A stretch of DNA of 64,000 nucleotides from DATFQE01 sp963733845 (GTDB lineage Bacteria > Actinomycetota > Thermoleophilia > Gaiellales > Gaiellaceae): contig CAVTEM010000009.1 of NCBI GenBank assembly GCA_963733845.1, positions 138,114 through 202,113 on the forward strand, read 5' to 3'. The notes beneath the pieces were generated by a model. That model saw only the letters and a program-made list of their open reading frames with translations. It was not told the DNA's origin and searched no databases. Shown here piece after piece: positions 47,473 to 55,211 of this stretch; position 1 is the stretch's first letter, and every line of letters begins with the position of its first letter. Position numbers and translations under genes: made by a program.

Positions 47473-49794
47473 CTATTCGCGGGCCATCATCGCGGCGGCT
47501 TCCCGCTCCAGGTCGACGTACTGGTCGTCGCCGACGTTGACCTCGACCTGGAGGATCGTCCCGCCCTTGAACGTCGCCGGCGCCTTGTACCGGCCGCTGA
47601 CCGCGTCCCCCGAGTCGCGGCCCACGCAGAGACCGTCGCCGCAGAGCGTGAACTGCGCCAGCTGGGTGCGCATGGGGCCTTCGGCGACGACCTGGTCGTT
47701 CACGTACAGCTTTGTCGTGCCGAGAGCCTCGCCGTGCTCGCCGGCGCCCTCCTTCGTGAACTCCATGCCGAGGACGTACTCACCAGGCTCGAGCCGGTCC
47801 GAGACGAACTGCTGCTCGGGCGCGACGCCGAGGAAGTTGTAGACGTACCAGAGCTTCTGCTCCTCCAGGAAGAGCGCATGCCCACCGAAGCGCGAGCCGT
47901 GGGCGAAGATCACGCCCTCGGCGTCGGGGCTCGAGAGCTCGACCTCGGCGAGGATCCTGAACGACCGGGAGCGCGTGTTGACCGCGACTGACTCAGGCAC
48001 CTCGGCCGTGTCCGGGTAGTACACGTACGTGTCTCGCGGCGGCTCGGGCTGCGGGCGCGGATCCGCCAGGATCTCGGGCGGGAGCCGGTCGTCGAGCGGA
48101 AGCACGTCGAACTTCTCCGCCTCCTCGAACCAGGCATCGATCAGCTGCTTCAGCTTCTCTGGGTGCTCCTGTGCGAGGTCGTGCGCCTCCGAGCGGTCCT
48201 CGTCGGTGTGGAAGAGCTGCCACTCGTCCTGGTCGAAGTTGCCGATGCCCGAGGTCGGCCCGTGGACGGCGACCGCCTTCCAGCCGTGCTCCCAGATCCC
48301 GCGCGTGCCGAGCATCGCGTAGTACTGCCGCTCCTTCGTGGGCGACGCGTCGGCGTCGTCGAACGAGTAGCGCATCGAGTTGCCCGGCAGCGGCACCTGT
48401 TCGTGGCCGTTCAGCGTCTCCGGGAACTCGAGCCCGCAGCACTCGAGGATCGTCGGGACGACGTCGATCGCGTGGTGGTACTGGTGGCGGACCTCCCCCC
48501 GAGCCTTGATGCCCTTCGGCCAGTGGACGACCATCGGGTCGCAGACGCCACCCTGGTACGAGTAGCGCTTGAACATCCGGAAGGGCGTCGAGAAGGCCGC
48601 CGCCCAGCCGGTCGGGTAGTGGTTGTACGTGTTCGGCGTGCCGAGGTCGTCGAGGTGCTTGAGGTTCTCCTCCATCTCGTCCGGCCAGCCGTTGAAGAAC
48701 TTGTTCTCGTTGACCGAGCCGTGCGGGCTGCCTTCGCCGGAGGCGCCGTTGTCGGCGCAGTAGAAGACGATCGTGTTGTCGAGCTGCCCGGTCTGCTCGA
48801 GGTAGTCGACGACGCGGCCGACTTGGTGGTCGGTGTACTCGGAGAAGCCGGCGAACACCTCGGCCATGCGCGCGAACAGACGCTTCTCGTCGTCAGTGAG
48901 CGAGTCCCACGGGCGGACGTCGTCGAGCGGCGAATAGGTGCCGTCGGGCATCGGGTTCAACGGCGTGAGCTCGGTTCCCTCGGGCAGGACGCCCTTCTCG
49001 ATCATCCGCGGCAGCACCCACTCGCGGTAGGCCTCGTAGCCGTCGTCGAACCTCCCCTTGTACTTGTCGGCCCACTCGGTCGGGACGTGGTGCGGAGCAT
49101 GGTTCGCACCGGGGCAAAGCCACATGAACCACGGACGTGAAGGTGCGCCCGCCTTGATGTCGCGGATCATGTGGATCGCCTGGTCGGCGAGGTCCTTCGA
49201 GAGGTGGTAGCCCTCCTCCGGCTGGTAGGGCTGATCGATGCGGTGGTTGTCGACCGTGAGGTCGGGATACCACTGGTTCGTCTCGCCGCCGAGGAAGCCG
49301 TAGAAGCGGTCCCAGCCCTGGTGGAGCGGCCAGGTCTCCTTCGTCGACCCGGCGTGCAGGTCGTCGACCGGGACGCTGTGGTTCTTGCCCAGCCAGAACG
49401 TGCTCCAGCCGGCCTTGCGCATCACCTCGGCGAGGGTGCCGCACTCCGGCGGGATGTGTGCGTTCCCGCCGGGGTAGCCGATCGCGCCCTCGGTGATACA
49501 CGCCATCCCGTTCTGATGGTGGTTGCGCCCTGTCAGGAAGCACGAGCGCGTCGGCGAGCAGAGCGCGGTCGTGTGCCACTGCGAGTACAGCAGCCCGTTG
49601 TCGGCGAGCTTCTTCAGCGTCGGCATCTCGATCCTGCCGCCGAACGGCTCCCAGGAGGCGAGACCAGTGTCGTCGTAGAGGACGATCAGGACGTTCGGCG
49701 CGCCCTCTGGCGCCTGGTCAGGAACGAACGGGTCCCAGTCCGGCGTCGAGTCGCGGATGTCCACGTTGATCGTTCCCTTGAACGGCTTGGGCAT
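47473..49794 (-). CDS. Arylsulfatase (cysteine-type, S1 family)
   Basis: 773 residues, similar in length and start (MPKPFKGTINVDIRDSTPDWDPF, in part) to mycobacterial AtsA-type enzymes. Metal-binding NVLIVLYDDTG, the formylglycine motif CSPTRSCFLTGR with CSPTR as CxPxR, GKNHSVP, and YCADNGASGEGSPHGS carry the standard sulfatase residues. No signal peptide is visible, so it is probably cytoplasmic. It hydrolyses sulfate esters and is activated by the FGE encoded next in the operon. A C-terminal beta domain begins near residue 600. Confidence 0.95.
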   Translation of the reverse strand: MPKPFKGTINVDIRDSTPDWDPFVPDQAPEGAPNVLIVLYDDTGLASWEPFGGRIEMPTLKKLADNGLLYSQWHTTALCSPTRSCFLTGRNHHQNGMACITEGAIGYPGGNAHIPPECGTLAEVMRKAGWSTFWLGKNHSVPVDDLHAGSTKETWPLHQGWDRFYGFLGGETNQWYPDLTVDNHRIDQPYQPEEGYHLSKDLADQAIHMIRDIKAGAPSRPWFMWLCPGANHAPHHVPTEWADKYKGRFDDGYEAYREWVLPRMIEKGVLPEGTELTPLNPMPDGTYSPLDDVRPWDSLTDDEKRLFARMAEVFAGFSEYTDHQVGRVVDYLEQTGQLDNTIVFYCADNGASGEGSPHGSVNENKFFNGWPDEMEENLKHLDDLGTPNTYNHYPTGWAAAFSTPFRMFKRYSYQGGVCDPMVVHWPKGIKARGEVRHQYHHAIDVVPTILECCGLEFPETLNGHEQVPLPGNSMRYSFDDADASPTKERQYYAMLGTRGIWEHGWKAVAVHGPTSGIGNFDQDEWQLFHTDEDRSEAHDLAQEHPEKLKQLIDAWFEEAEKFDVLPLDDRLPPEILADPRPQPEPPRDTYVYYPDTAEVPESVAVNTRSRSFRILAEVELSSPDAEGVIFAHGSRFGGHALFLEEQKLWYVYNFLGVAPEQQFVSDRLEPGEYVLGMEFTKEGAGEHGEALGTTKLYVNDQVVAEGPMRTQLAQFTLCGDGLCVGRDSGDAVSGRYKAPATFKGGTILQVEVNVGDDQYVDLEREAAAMMARE

Positions 49795-49951
49795 GGCGGC
49801 GGCTCCTCGTCTCGGGTCTCTCTGCTTCGGTTTCGTCCAGGGTGCGAGACTAGAGAGTCCGGGGAGGCGGCGGAATCATCCGATCGGCATGATGACCGGC
49901 CTCCGCGGCGAAGGAAGGCTCATCGCACTTCGAAACCTAGGAGGGCCGCAA

Positions 49952-50344
49952 ATGGTTCTTGCCGACTACACGTTCTTGGACGCCTTCTGGAGCTTGCTCG
50001 TCTTCTTCATCTGGGTGGCGTGGTTCATCCTGCTCTTCCACATCGTCATCGACATTTTCCGCCGCCGCGATGCGAGCGGCTGGAAGAAGGCGATCTGGCT
50101 CGTATTCATCCTCTTCGTGCCGTTCATCGGCGTGTTCGCCTACCTGATCGCGAACGCCGACGACATGGCTCGTCGGAACATCGAACAGGCGACCGCCCAG
50201 AAGGCAGACATGGACGAATACGTCCGCTCGGTCGCGAGCGAGGGCGGGGCCAGCGCCGAGATCGAGCGCGCGAAGGGGCTGCTCGACAGCGGCGCGATCA
50301 ACCAGGCCGAGTTCGAGGCGATCAAGGCCAAGGCGCTCGCCTAG
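49952..50344 (+). CDS. Membrane protein with PLDc_N-like helices and SHOCT domain
   Basis: 130 residues from the ATG at 49952 with AGGAGGG 7-13 bases upstream; earlier in-frame codons are not used. Two helices (FWSLLVFFIWVAWFILLFHI and IWLVFILFVPFIGVFAYLIA, each quoted at 20 residues) match the PLDc_N/phospholipase-leader type, and the C-terminal EIERAKGLLDSGAINQAEFE is a SHOCT motif. Such proteins are common in actinobacteria; function unknown. It is followed after 15 bases by a DUF7144 gene. Confidence 0.85.
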   Translation: MVLADYTFLDAFWSLLVFFIWVAWFILLFHIVIDIFRRRDASGWKKAIWLVFILFVPFIGVFAYLIANADDMARRNIEQATAQKADMDEYVRSVASEGGASAEIERAKGLLDSGAINQAEFEAIKAKALA

Positions 50345-50359
50345 CCAGAGGAGGCACAT

Positions 50360-50773
50360 ATGGCAACACAGGGTTACGACACGGGCTACGAGGGCATCAG
50401 GGGCGGCGGTTGGATCGTCTTCGCCGCCTCTCTGCTCGGCCTAGCCGGCGTGTGGAACGCGATCCAGGGGATCCTCGCGGTCGCGGACTCCAGGGTCTAC
50501 GTCGGCGAGCAGACGTTCATCTTCAGCAACCTGAATACCTGGGGCTGGATCGTGCTGGTCCTCGGGATCCTGCAGCTGTTCGCCGCGTTCGCGATCATCG
50601 GCGGCAGCGAGTGGGGGCGCTGGTTCGGAATCGCCTGTGCCGGTGTGAACGCGATCGGCCAGCTGGCATTCCTGCAAGCCCAGCCGTTCTGGGCGATCTC
50701 CATGTTCGCGATCGACATCCTGATCATCTACGCGCTCGCCGTGTACGGGGGCTCGCGCCTGCGGGAGGCGTGA
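50360..50773 (+). CDS. DUF7144 family membrane protein
   Basis: 137 residues, ATG start with GAGGAGG before it. Four membrane helices, beginning with GIRGGGWIVFAASLLGLAGVWN and later NTWGWIVLVLGILQLFAAFA, fit the DUF7144 (vitamin-K-epoxide-reductase-like four-helix) family, though no redox cysteine pair is seen. Often found beside SHOCT membrane proteins. Function unknown. Confidence 0.85.
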   Translation: MATQGYDTGYEGIRGGGWIVFAASLLGLAGVWNAIQGILAVADSRVYVGEQTFIFSNLNTWGWIVLVLGILQLFAAFAIIGGSEWGRWFGIACAGVNAIGQLAFLQAQPFWAISMFAIDILIIYALAVYGGSRLREA

Positions 50774-50777
50774 GCCC

Positions 50778-51608
50778 GTGTGCCGCTGGCTCGCATACTC
50801 CGGGTCGCCCCTCCTGATCAAACGGCTGCTCTACGAGCCCAAGCACTCGCTGATCGACCAGAGCTTGCATTCGCGGCTCGGGGCGGAGACGACCAACGGT
50901 GACGGGTTCGGAATCGGGTGGTACGGCACGGGCGAGACGCCCGGCGTCTTCCACAGCATCGAGCCGGCCTGGAACGACCGGAACCTCCGTGAGCTCGCGG
51001 ACCACGTCGTGTCGCCGCTCGTATTCGCGCACATTCGGGCGGCGACCGCGACCCCCGTTCAGCTGACGAACTGTCATCCGTTCCGCCACGGCAAGTGGCT
51101 CTGGATGCACAACGGCGTGATCTACGGCCTGCCGAAGGTCAAGCGCGATCTCGTGCTGGCGATCGACCCCGCCCTCTACCCGGAGATCCAAGGCTCGACC
51201 GACTCCGAGATCTTCTTTTACCTCGCGCTGACGTATGGCCTGGAGGACGACCCGCCCCGCGCGGTCGCCGACGCGGTCGGGTTCATCGAGGCGACCGGGC
51301 GGCAGCACGGGGTCGAGCACCCGATCCAGATGACGGTTGCGACCACGAACGGAGAGAGCATCTGGGCGTTCCGCTACGCGAGCGAGGGCCGCGCGCGCTC
51401 GCTCTTTTTCAGCACCGAGCTGGAAACGGTCCGCATGCTCTATCCGGACGACAGCCGATTCGAGGGCCTCGACGAGGAATCGCGGCTGGTGGTCTCGGAG
51501 CCGCTCGGCAGCCTTGTCGGAGTCTGGAACGAGGTGCCCGAGTCGAGCTGGGGCGTGATCCAGCCCGGCCGGGACGAACTCAACAGCTTCGACGCCGACG
51601 CGGCGTGA
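50778..51608 (+). CDS. Class II glutamine amidotransferase (YafJ family)
   Basis: 276 residues from the GTG at 50778, so that Cys2 (MCRWLAYSG) becomes the N-terminal nucleophile after Met removal. TTNGDGFGIGWYG and FAHIRAATATPVQLTNCHPF are the expected glutamine-binding segments, and HNGVIYGLP the oxyanion site. It releases ammonia from glutamine; the synthase partner is not known for this family. It starts 4 bases after the DUF7144 stop. A terminator follows at 51653, and beyond it the DNA changes character. Confidence 0.92.
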   Translation: MCRWLAYSGSPLLIKRLLYEPKHSLIDQSLHSRLGAETTNGDGFGIGWYGTGETPGVFHSIEPAWNDRNLRELADHVVSPLVFAHIRAATATPVQLTNCHPFRHGKWLWMHNGVIYGLPKVKRDLVLAIDPALYPEIQGSTDSEIFFYLALTYGLEDDPPRAVADAVGFIEATGRQHGVEHPIQMTVATTNGESIWAFRYASEGRARSLFFSTELETVRMLYPDDSRFEGLDEESRLVVSEPLGSLVGVWNEVPESSWGVIQPGRDELNSFDADAA

Positions 51609-51652
51609 GCGCCGGCTCGCGCCTGGCCGCCGGCAGTGATGAAACCTGGTGG

Positions 51653-51684
51653 CGACCCCTCGTGGAGGGGGGTCGGCTGCTTTT
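51653..51684 (+). terminator. Intrinsic terminator after the amidotransferase operon
   Basis: CGACCCCTC (51653-51661), loop GTG, and GAGGGGGGTCG form a G+C-rich stem with one bulge, followed by GCTGCTTTT. It ends the plus-strand operon 45 bases after the amidotransferase stop. Confidence 0.7.
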
Positions 51685-51735
51685 GCAAGCGCGGAAGCTG
51701 CGCTTCAGGTTCGCGATCAGCAGGTCGCCGACGTC
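51685..51735. other. Junction between two unlike sequence types
   Basis: Left of here genes are intact and very G+C-rich; right of here lies a decayed ATPase gene on the minus strand whose C-terminal part is missing, in less G+C-rich DNA. The bases in between code for nothing recognised. No tRNA, transposase end or clear direct repeat marks the point. It is either an island edge or an assembly join. Confidence 0.5.
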
Positions 51736-52451
51736 GTGTATGAACCCGCGCTTGCGGAGAGGTCGTGGGCTATGAAGACGTAGGTGAGGTCGAACTCCTT
51801 TTGCAGGTCCTGCAGCAGGTTGATGACTTGCGCCTGGATCGAGACGTCCAGGGCTGAGACGGGCCCGTTGCACTAGATCAGGCGCGGGTTGAGCGCGATG
51901 GCCCTTGCCACCCCGATCCTCTGCCGCTGGCCTCCGGAGAACTCGTGGGGGTAGCGGTTGTAGTGCTCGGGGTTGGGGCCCACCACCTCAAGAAGCTCCT
52001 GCACCCGCCGCTTGCGCTCGCCGCCTGAGCTACCGTCTACGTTGTGGGTCTTGAGCGGCTCGGAGACGATGGTGCGCACGGTCATGCGGGGGTTCAGGCT
52101 TGCACAGGGGTCCTGGAAGACGTCGCCATGTTCCGAACCATGCTGAGCATCCGCTTGCCGGCCTAACGAGTATGTTTTCTTCGTCGAACACGACCTCGCC
52201 CTCCGTCGGTTCCAGGAGGCGCAGGACGAGGCGGGCGTACGTGCTCTTCCCGCACCCCGACTCCCCCACTAGCCCGAGCGTCTCCCCGCGGCGCACGGAA
52301 AAGTAGGCACACGTCCACAGCCTTCACGCGCCCGACCGTGCGCTGCAACACGCCGGCCTTTATGGGGAGGGCATCTTCAAATTTTCTGTCTCCAGCAGAT
52401 ACTCGCCGGAATGACCGTTGGTCTCCGGCTGCCGTTCGTCCTCTCGGTCAC
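51735..52451 (-). pseudogene. dppF: Decayed peptide ABC transporter ATPase (dppF-like)
   Basis: The start is a GTG at 52451 that overlaps the stop of the upstream dppD pseudogene (GTGA). Readable parts are EYLLETENL, LQRTVGRVKAVDV, GLVGESGCGKSTYARLVLRL (Walker A), YPHEFSGGQRQRIGVARAIA (signature) and VSALDVSIQAQVINLLQDLQ. They lie in several frames. After PRLI the frame meets TAG at 51873, and Walker B, normally CDEP, reads CNGP. These are substitutions in essential residues, not only indels. Homology stops after IAHDLS, so the C-terminal part is deleted. This is a genuine pseudogene of the second peptide transporter. Confidence 0.82.
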
Positions 52452-53464
52452 GTCTCTACCCCCAGCTCTTGTCGACGCGCGCTCGCGGCCCCCTCGATCT
52501 CCTCGACGAGAGGATGCACGCCGGGGTGGGGGCCGGCTTCTTCTTTTACAGGTCAGGGTCGATCTCGTGGCACTCGTCCTTTACGAAGGACAGCGAGGGC
52601 TGAAGTCGTACCCCTTAGGAAGGAAGATCAGGCTGGGCGGAGGGCCTTTATCGGCAGGAGCCATACCTCGCCCGCGGTATCCAGGCGGGGCAGCGAGCGC
52701 AAGAGCGACCACGAGTAAGGCATCAGGGGTCGTAGAAGACCTCGTCTGTGGTGGCCTGCTCGACGGCGCGGCCGGCGTACATCACCATCACCTTGTCCGC
52801 GAGCTGGGAGACCACGCCGAGGTCGTGCGTGATCATTATGATGGCCGTGCCGTATTTCTCCTGCAACTCGACCATGAGCTCCAGGATCTGGGCCTGGATC
52901 GTCACGTCGAGGGCCGTAGTCGGCTCGTCCGCTATAAGGACCTTGGGGTTGCAGGAGAGGCCCATCGCGATCATGGCCCGCTGGCGCATGCCGCCCGAGA
53001 ACTGGTGCGGGTACTCCCGGCCCTCCTCTCGGGGTTGGCGATGCCGACGTCGCTGAAAGCACCTGCACGGTCTTCTCCTGGGCCTCACCCTTGGAGAGGT
53101 TCTGGTGGATGCGAATCGCTTCGCGGATCTGGTTGCCCACCGTGAAGACAGGATTCAGACTCGTCATCGGGTCCTGGAAGATCATGGCTATATCGTTGCC
53201 CCTGATCTCCTGCATCCGCTTGTCCGAGGTCTGGAGCAGATCCTGATCCTCGAAGAGGATCTCACCCTCGGGATACTCCGCCGGGGGTTTGGGGTTGAGC
53301 TGCATGATGGAGAGGGCGGTTACGCTCTTGCCGCTCCCGGACTCCCCCACTATCCCCATCGTCTCCCCAGCCTCCAGCGAGAACGAGACGCCGTCGACCG
53401 CCTTGACGACGCCGTCCTGGGTCCTGAAATGGGTCTTGAGGTTGTTCACTTCGAGCATCGCCAC
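52448..53464 (-). pseudogene. dppD: Frameshifted peptide ABC transporter ATPase (dppD-like)
   Basis: GTG start at 53464 (AMLEVNNLKTHFRTQDG). Walker A GESGSGKSV and FQDPMTSLNPVF are in one frame to about 53045. The signature PHQFSGGMRQRAM, Walker B VLIADEPTTALD and ITHDLGVVS continue in a second frame to a stop at 52723. C-terminal pieces RSLPRLDTAGE, FVKDECHEIDPDL and LVEEIEGAASARRQELG appear in two more frames before TGA at 52448. At least three indels are needed to rebuild it. It would be the DppD partner of the permeases at 60545-62397, from which it is now separated by 7 kb. Confidence 0.82.
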
Positions 53465-53703
53465 CGTCTACCCGGCCACCTCCATGATCTATCCCGAGGC
53501 CTCCACCTGAAGCGTAGGGTACAGTACTCCCCCCGCTTGGGCCAGCGGGCGCAGTCTCCATGTTTCATCGAGCATGGCGTCCGCGGCCGGCCTGCTCGCC
53601 CTGCCCTGCTCCCATGACACTCGCGGTGTCGACCAGACTCCACCGATCCGGTGCGGCTAGCGTAGAATACCGAAGTACGCGCAAGAGAGAGGAGTTCTTG
53701 GAC
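53465..53703. other. Intergenic region, divergent promoters likely
   Basis: About 240 bases between the dppD pseudogene (minus) and the UPF0175 gene (plus). TAGAAT at 53663-53668 is a plausible -10 for the antitoxin, and GAGAGAGGAG its ribosome-binding site. No gene or repeat is seen. In an intact operon dppC would be expected upstream of dppD; it is absent here. Confidence 0.4.
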
Positions 53704-53955
53704 ATGGCCGAGCTACGGGTGCCAGAAGAGGTCTTGACGGCCCTGGGAGACGAGCCCGAACGGGAGGCGCTGGAGGCGCTGCTGCTGCACCTGATCCGTG
53801 CTGACAGGGTGAGCGTGGCGTGGGCCGGGGAGAAGCTCGGGCTCGACCGCCGGGAAGCGATCCGCTGGTACACCTCCTACGGCCTGCCTTTTCCCGACTA
53901 CGCCGAAGAGGATCTCGAAGAGGACGCGCGCTACGCGGAGGGGTTCGGGGCCTGA
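53704..53955 (+). CDS. UPF0175 family antitoxin-like protein
   Basis: 83 residues from the ATG at 53704, with GAGAGAGGAG about 8 bases upstream. LLLHLIRADRVSVAWAGEKLG and LDRREAIRWYTSYGLPFPDY form the short helix-turn-helix of UPF0175, and the acidic EEDLEEDARYAEGFG tail is typical. UPF0175 proteins act as antitoxins of DUF3368 PIN toxins. The partner here is reduced to a stub that starts at its stop codon. Confidence 0.85.
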   Translation: MAELRVPEEVLTALGDEPEREALEALLLHLIRADRVSVAWAGEKLGLDRREAIRWYTSYGLPFPDYAEEDLEEDARYAEGFGA

Positions 53956-54075
53956 CAGAGGTACGCCGCGAAACGCGCGAGCCTGCCGCCTTCGACACCG
54001 GGCCGCTCATCTATCTGGATGCGATAGGTTACCTGGACGTCTTGAGGGAGTACCTCTGTCTGGCTGAACCGCAGC
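53952..54075 (+). pseudogene. Stub of a DUF3368 PIN-domain toxin
   Basis: Overlapping the antitoxin stop, the frame reads EVRRETREPAAFDTGPLIYL then DAIGYLDVLREYL. The FDTGPLIYLDAIGYLDVLRE segment is the N-terminus of PIN-domain toxins with the first catalytic Asp. After about 40 codons homology ends and the frame runs into the back of the next gene. No start codon is evident. The toxin is inactive. Confidence 0.72.
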
Positions 54076-54085
54076 CGAGAATGGA

Positions 54086-54753
54086 TCAGGGTGCGTTCTC
54101 CCACTCCACGGTCTCGAGTACTCTTTGCGACTCGGGGAGGACCTTCTCGAACGTTTCGGAGCCGGACCAGACGTCGATGATAACTGTCTCGCCAGCGACG
54201 CCGTTCAGTATGATAGTCCGGGACGTGAAGCCCTCATCGGCGCACCAGTGGTGGCCTGCGCGGAGGGGCCAGAGGGGTACGCCCTGGCCCAGGCAGTCCT
54301 CGCTAAAGTAGTCACCCGGCAAGGAGGAGACCCTGGTGTCGAATCGCCTTCCCTGGACGCCTCCGACGCTCACCGGCTGCGGACTCGAAGTTTCGAGGTA
54401 CGGGTGCTCCTGGAACCATGAGACCCAGTCTTTGGGGCAGGCAGGAGCCTGCCAGGTTTCCTCGGGTCGCTGACTTTGCCGGGTGGATTGTTGAAGGAGA
54501 TGACCGCGAAGTAGCTGCCCCCCTGATACTCGCGCGCGATCTCGAAGTACGGCTCTTGCCGTAGCTCGGAGACCTCCCACCCTTTGCCGACCTCGAAAGA
54601 AAGCGCCGGTTGGAACCGGTCGGTTGCGTACCGGCCGGGAGAAAGGGAACCGAATTGCTCCGACAGCGGCCGGGTGTCGTCTCCGCAGGCGGATGCAGCC
54701 ACAAGGCCTATAACCGCAAGCACCGCTACCCTAGCCCGCAGACTCCGAGACAT
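54086..54753 (-). pseudogene. Frameshifted lipoprotein of unknown function
   Basis: Start at 54753: MSRSLRARVAVLAVIGLVAA then SACGDD, a lipobox with Cys. The first frame holds to about 54465 (YFAVISFNNPPGKVSDPR). The rest (WVSWFQEHPYLETS, VQGRRFDTRVSSLPGDYF and WSGSETFEKVLPESQRVLET) follows in a different frame to 54086. One indel rebuilds a protein of about 222 residues. Such lipoproteins with a FxxxR-FDT-type beta fold are frequent in Rubrobacter-like genomes, but no role is known. It may be a sequencing error and not decay. Confidence 0.65.
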
Positions 54754-54778
54754 GCTCACCTCCCGCAGGCCCTGTCCG

Positions 54779-54880
54779 CTACGGTATCCTCGGAATCGAA
54801 CGGTAACAAGGATGGAACTCTGTGCCCTCCTCCTCAGCATGGAGCTTGACCAGAGCCCTGGTATCAAGGTACAGGATCAA
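54779..54880 (-). pseudogene. Stub of a VapC-type PIN toxin
   Basis: From a TTG at 54880 the frame reads LILYLDTRALVKLHAEEEGTE and then diverges to a stop at 54779. The LYLDTxALVKLxxEEEG segment is the diagnostic N-terminus of VapC toxins. Only about 20 of roughly 130 residues remain. It sits 19 bases after the ribbon-helix-helix gene, in the order antitoxin then toxin. Confidence 0.75.
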
Positions 54881-54899
54881 GGGTCGTGAAGAGAGTGAC

Positions 54900-55157
54900 T
54901 CAGCGGTGGTCCTCGATCACCGCGGCCCCGAGGTTGTCTGGACCCTCTATTCGCACCCGCCTCTCTCTAGGCACACCCTTGGGCTTGCGCCGGGGCTGGC
55001 CCAAAGACCAAGGCGGCAGGTATCCCCGACCGGCCAGATACTCTCTGAGAGCCGCCTGCACCACGTCCACGAGCCTCGGCGGTATGTCCTGGTCCAGCCT
55101 GTATGCCTCCAGCGCCTTCTCTACATCATCCGCTATGGTTACCGACGTACGTTTCAT
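54900..55157 (-). CDS. Ribbon-helix-helix antitoxin-like protein
   Basis: 85 residues from the ATG at 55157. MKRTSVTIADDVEKALEAYR is a typical CopG/Arc-type ribbon-helix-helix start, followed by VVQAALREYLAGRGYL. The C-terminal 40 residues are basic and would bind toxin or RNA. Its toxin is only a stub (54779-54880), so the antitoxin is an orphan that may still repress its own promoter. Confidence 0.8.
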   Translation of the reverse strand: MKRTSVTIADDVEKALEAYRLDQDIPPRLVDVVQAALREYLAGRGYLPPWSLGQPRRKPKGVPRERRVRIEGPDNLGAAVIEDHR

Positions 55158-55211
55158 GGCCTCGATTCTAACCGCCTGGCTGCGTTGGTGCAAAAGGTGT
55201 AAGCGGTGCGT

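Noticed and set aside
51685..51735. A tRNA or attachment site at the 51.7-kb boundary
   Set aside because: No T-loop (GGTTCGAATCC-like), acceptor pairing or integrase was found by reading both strands.
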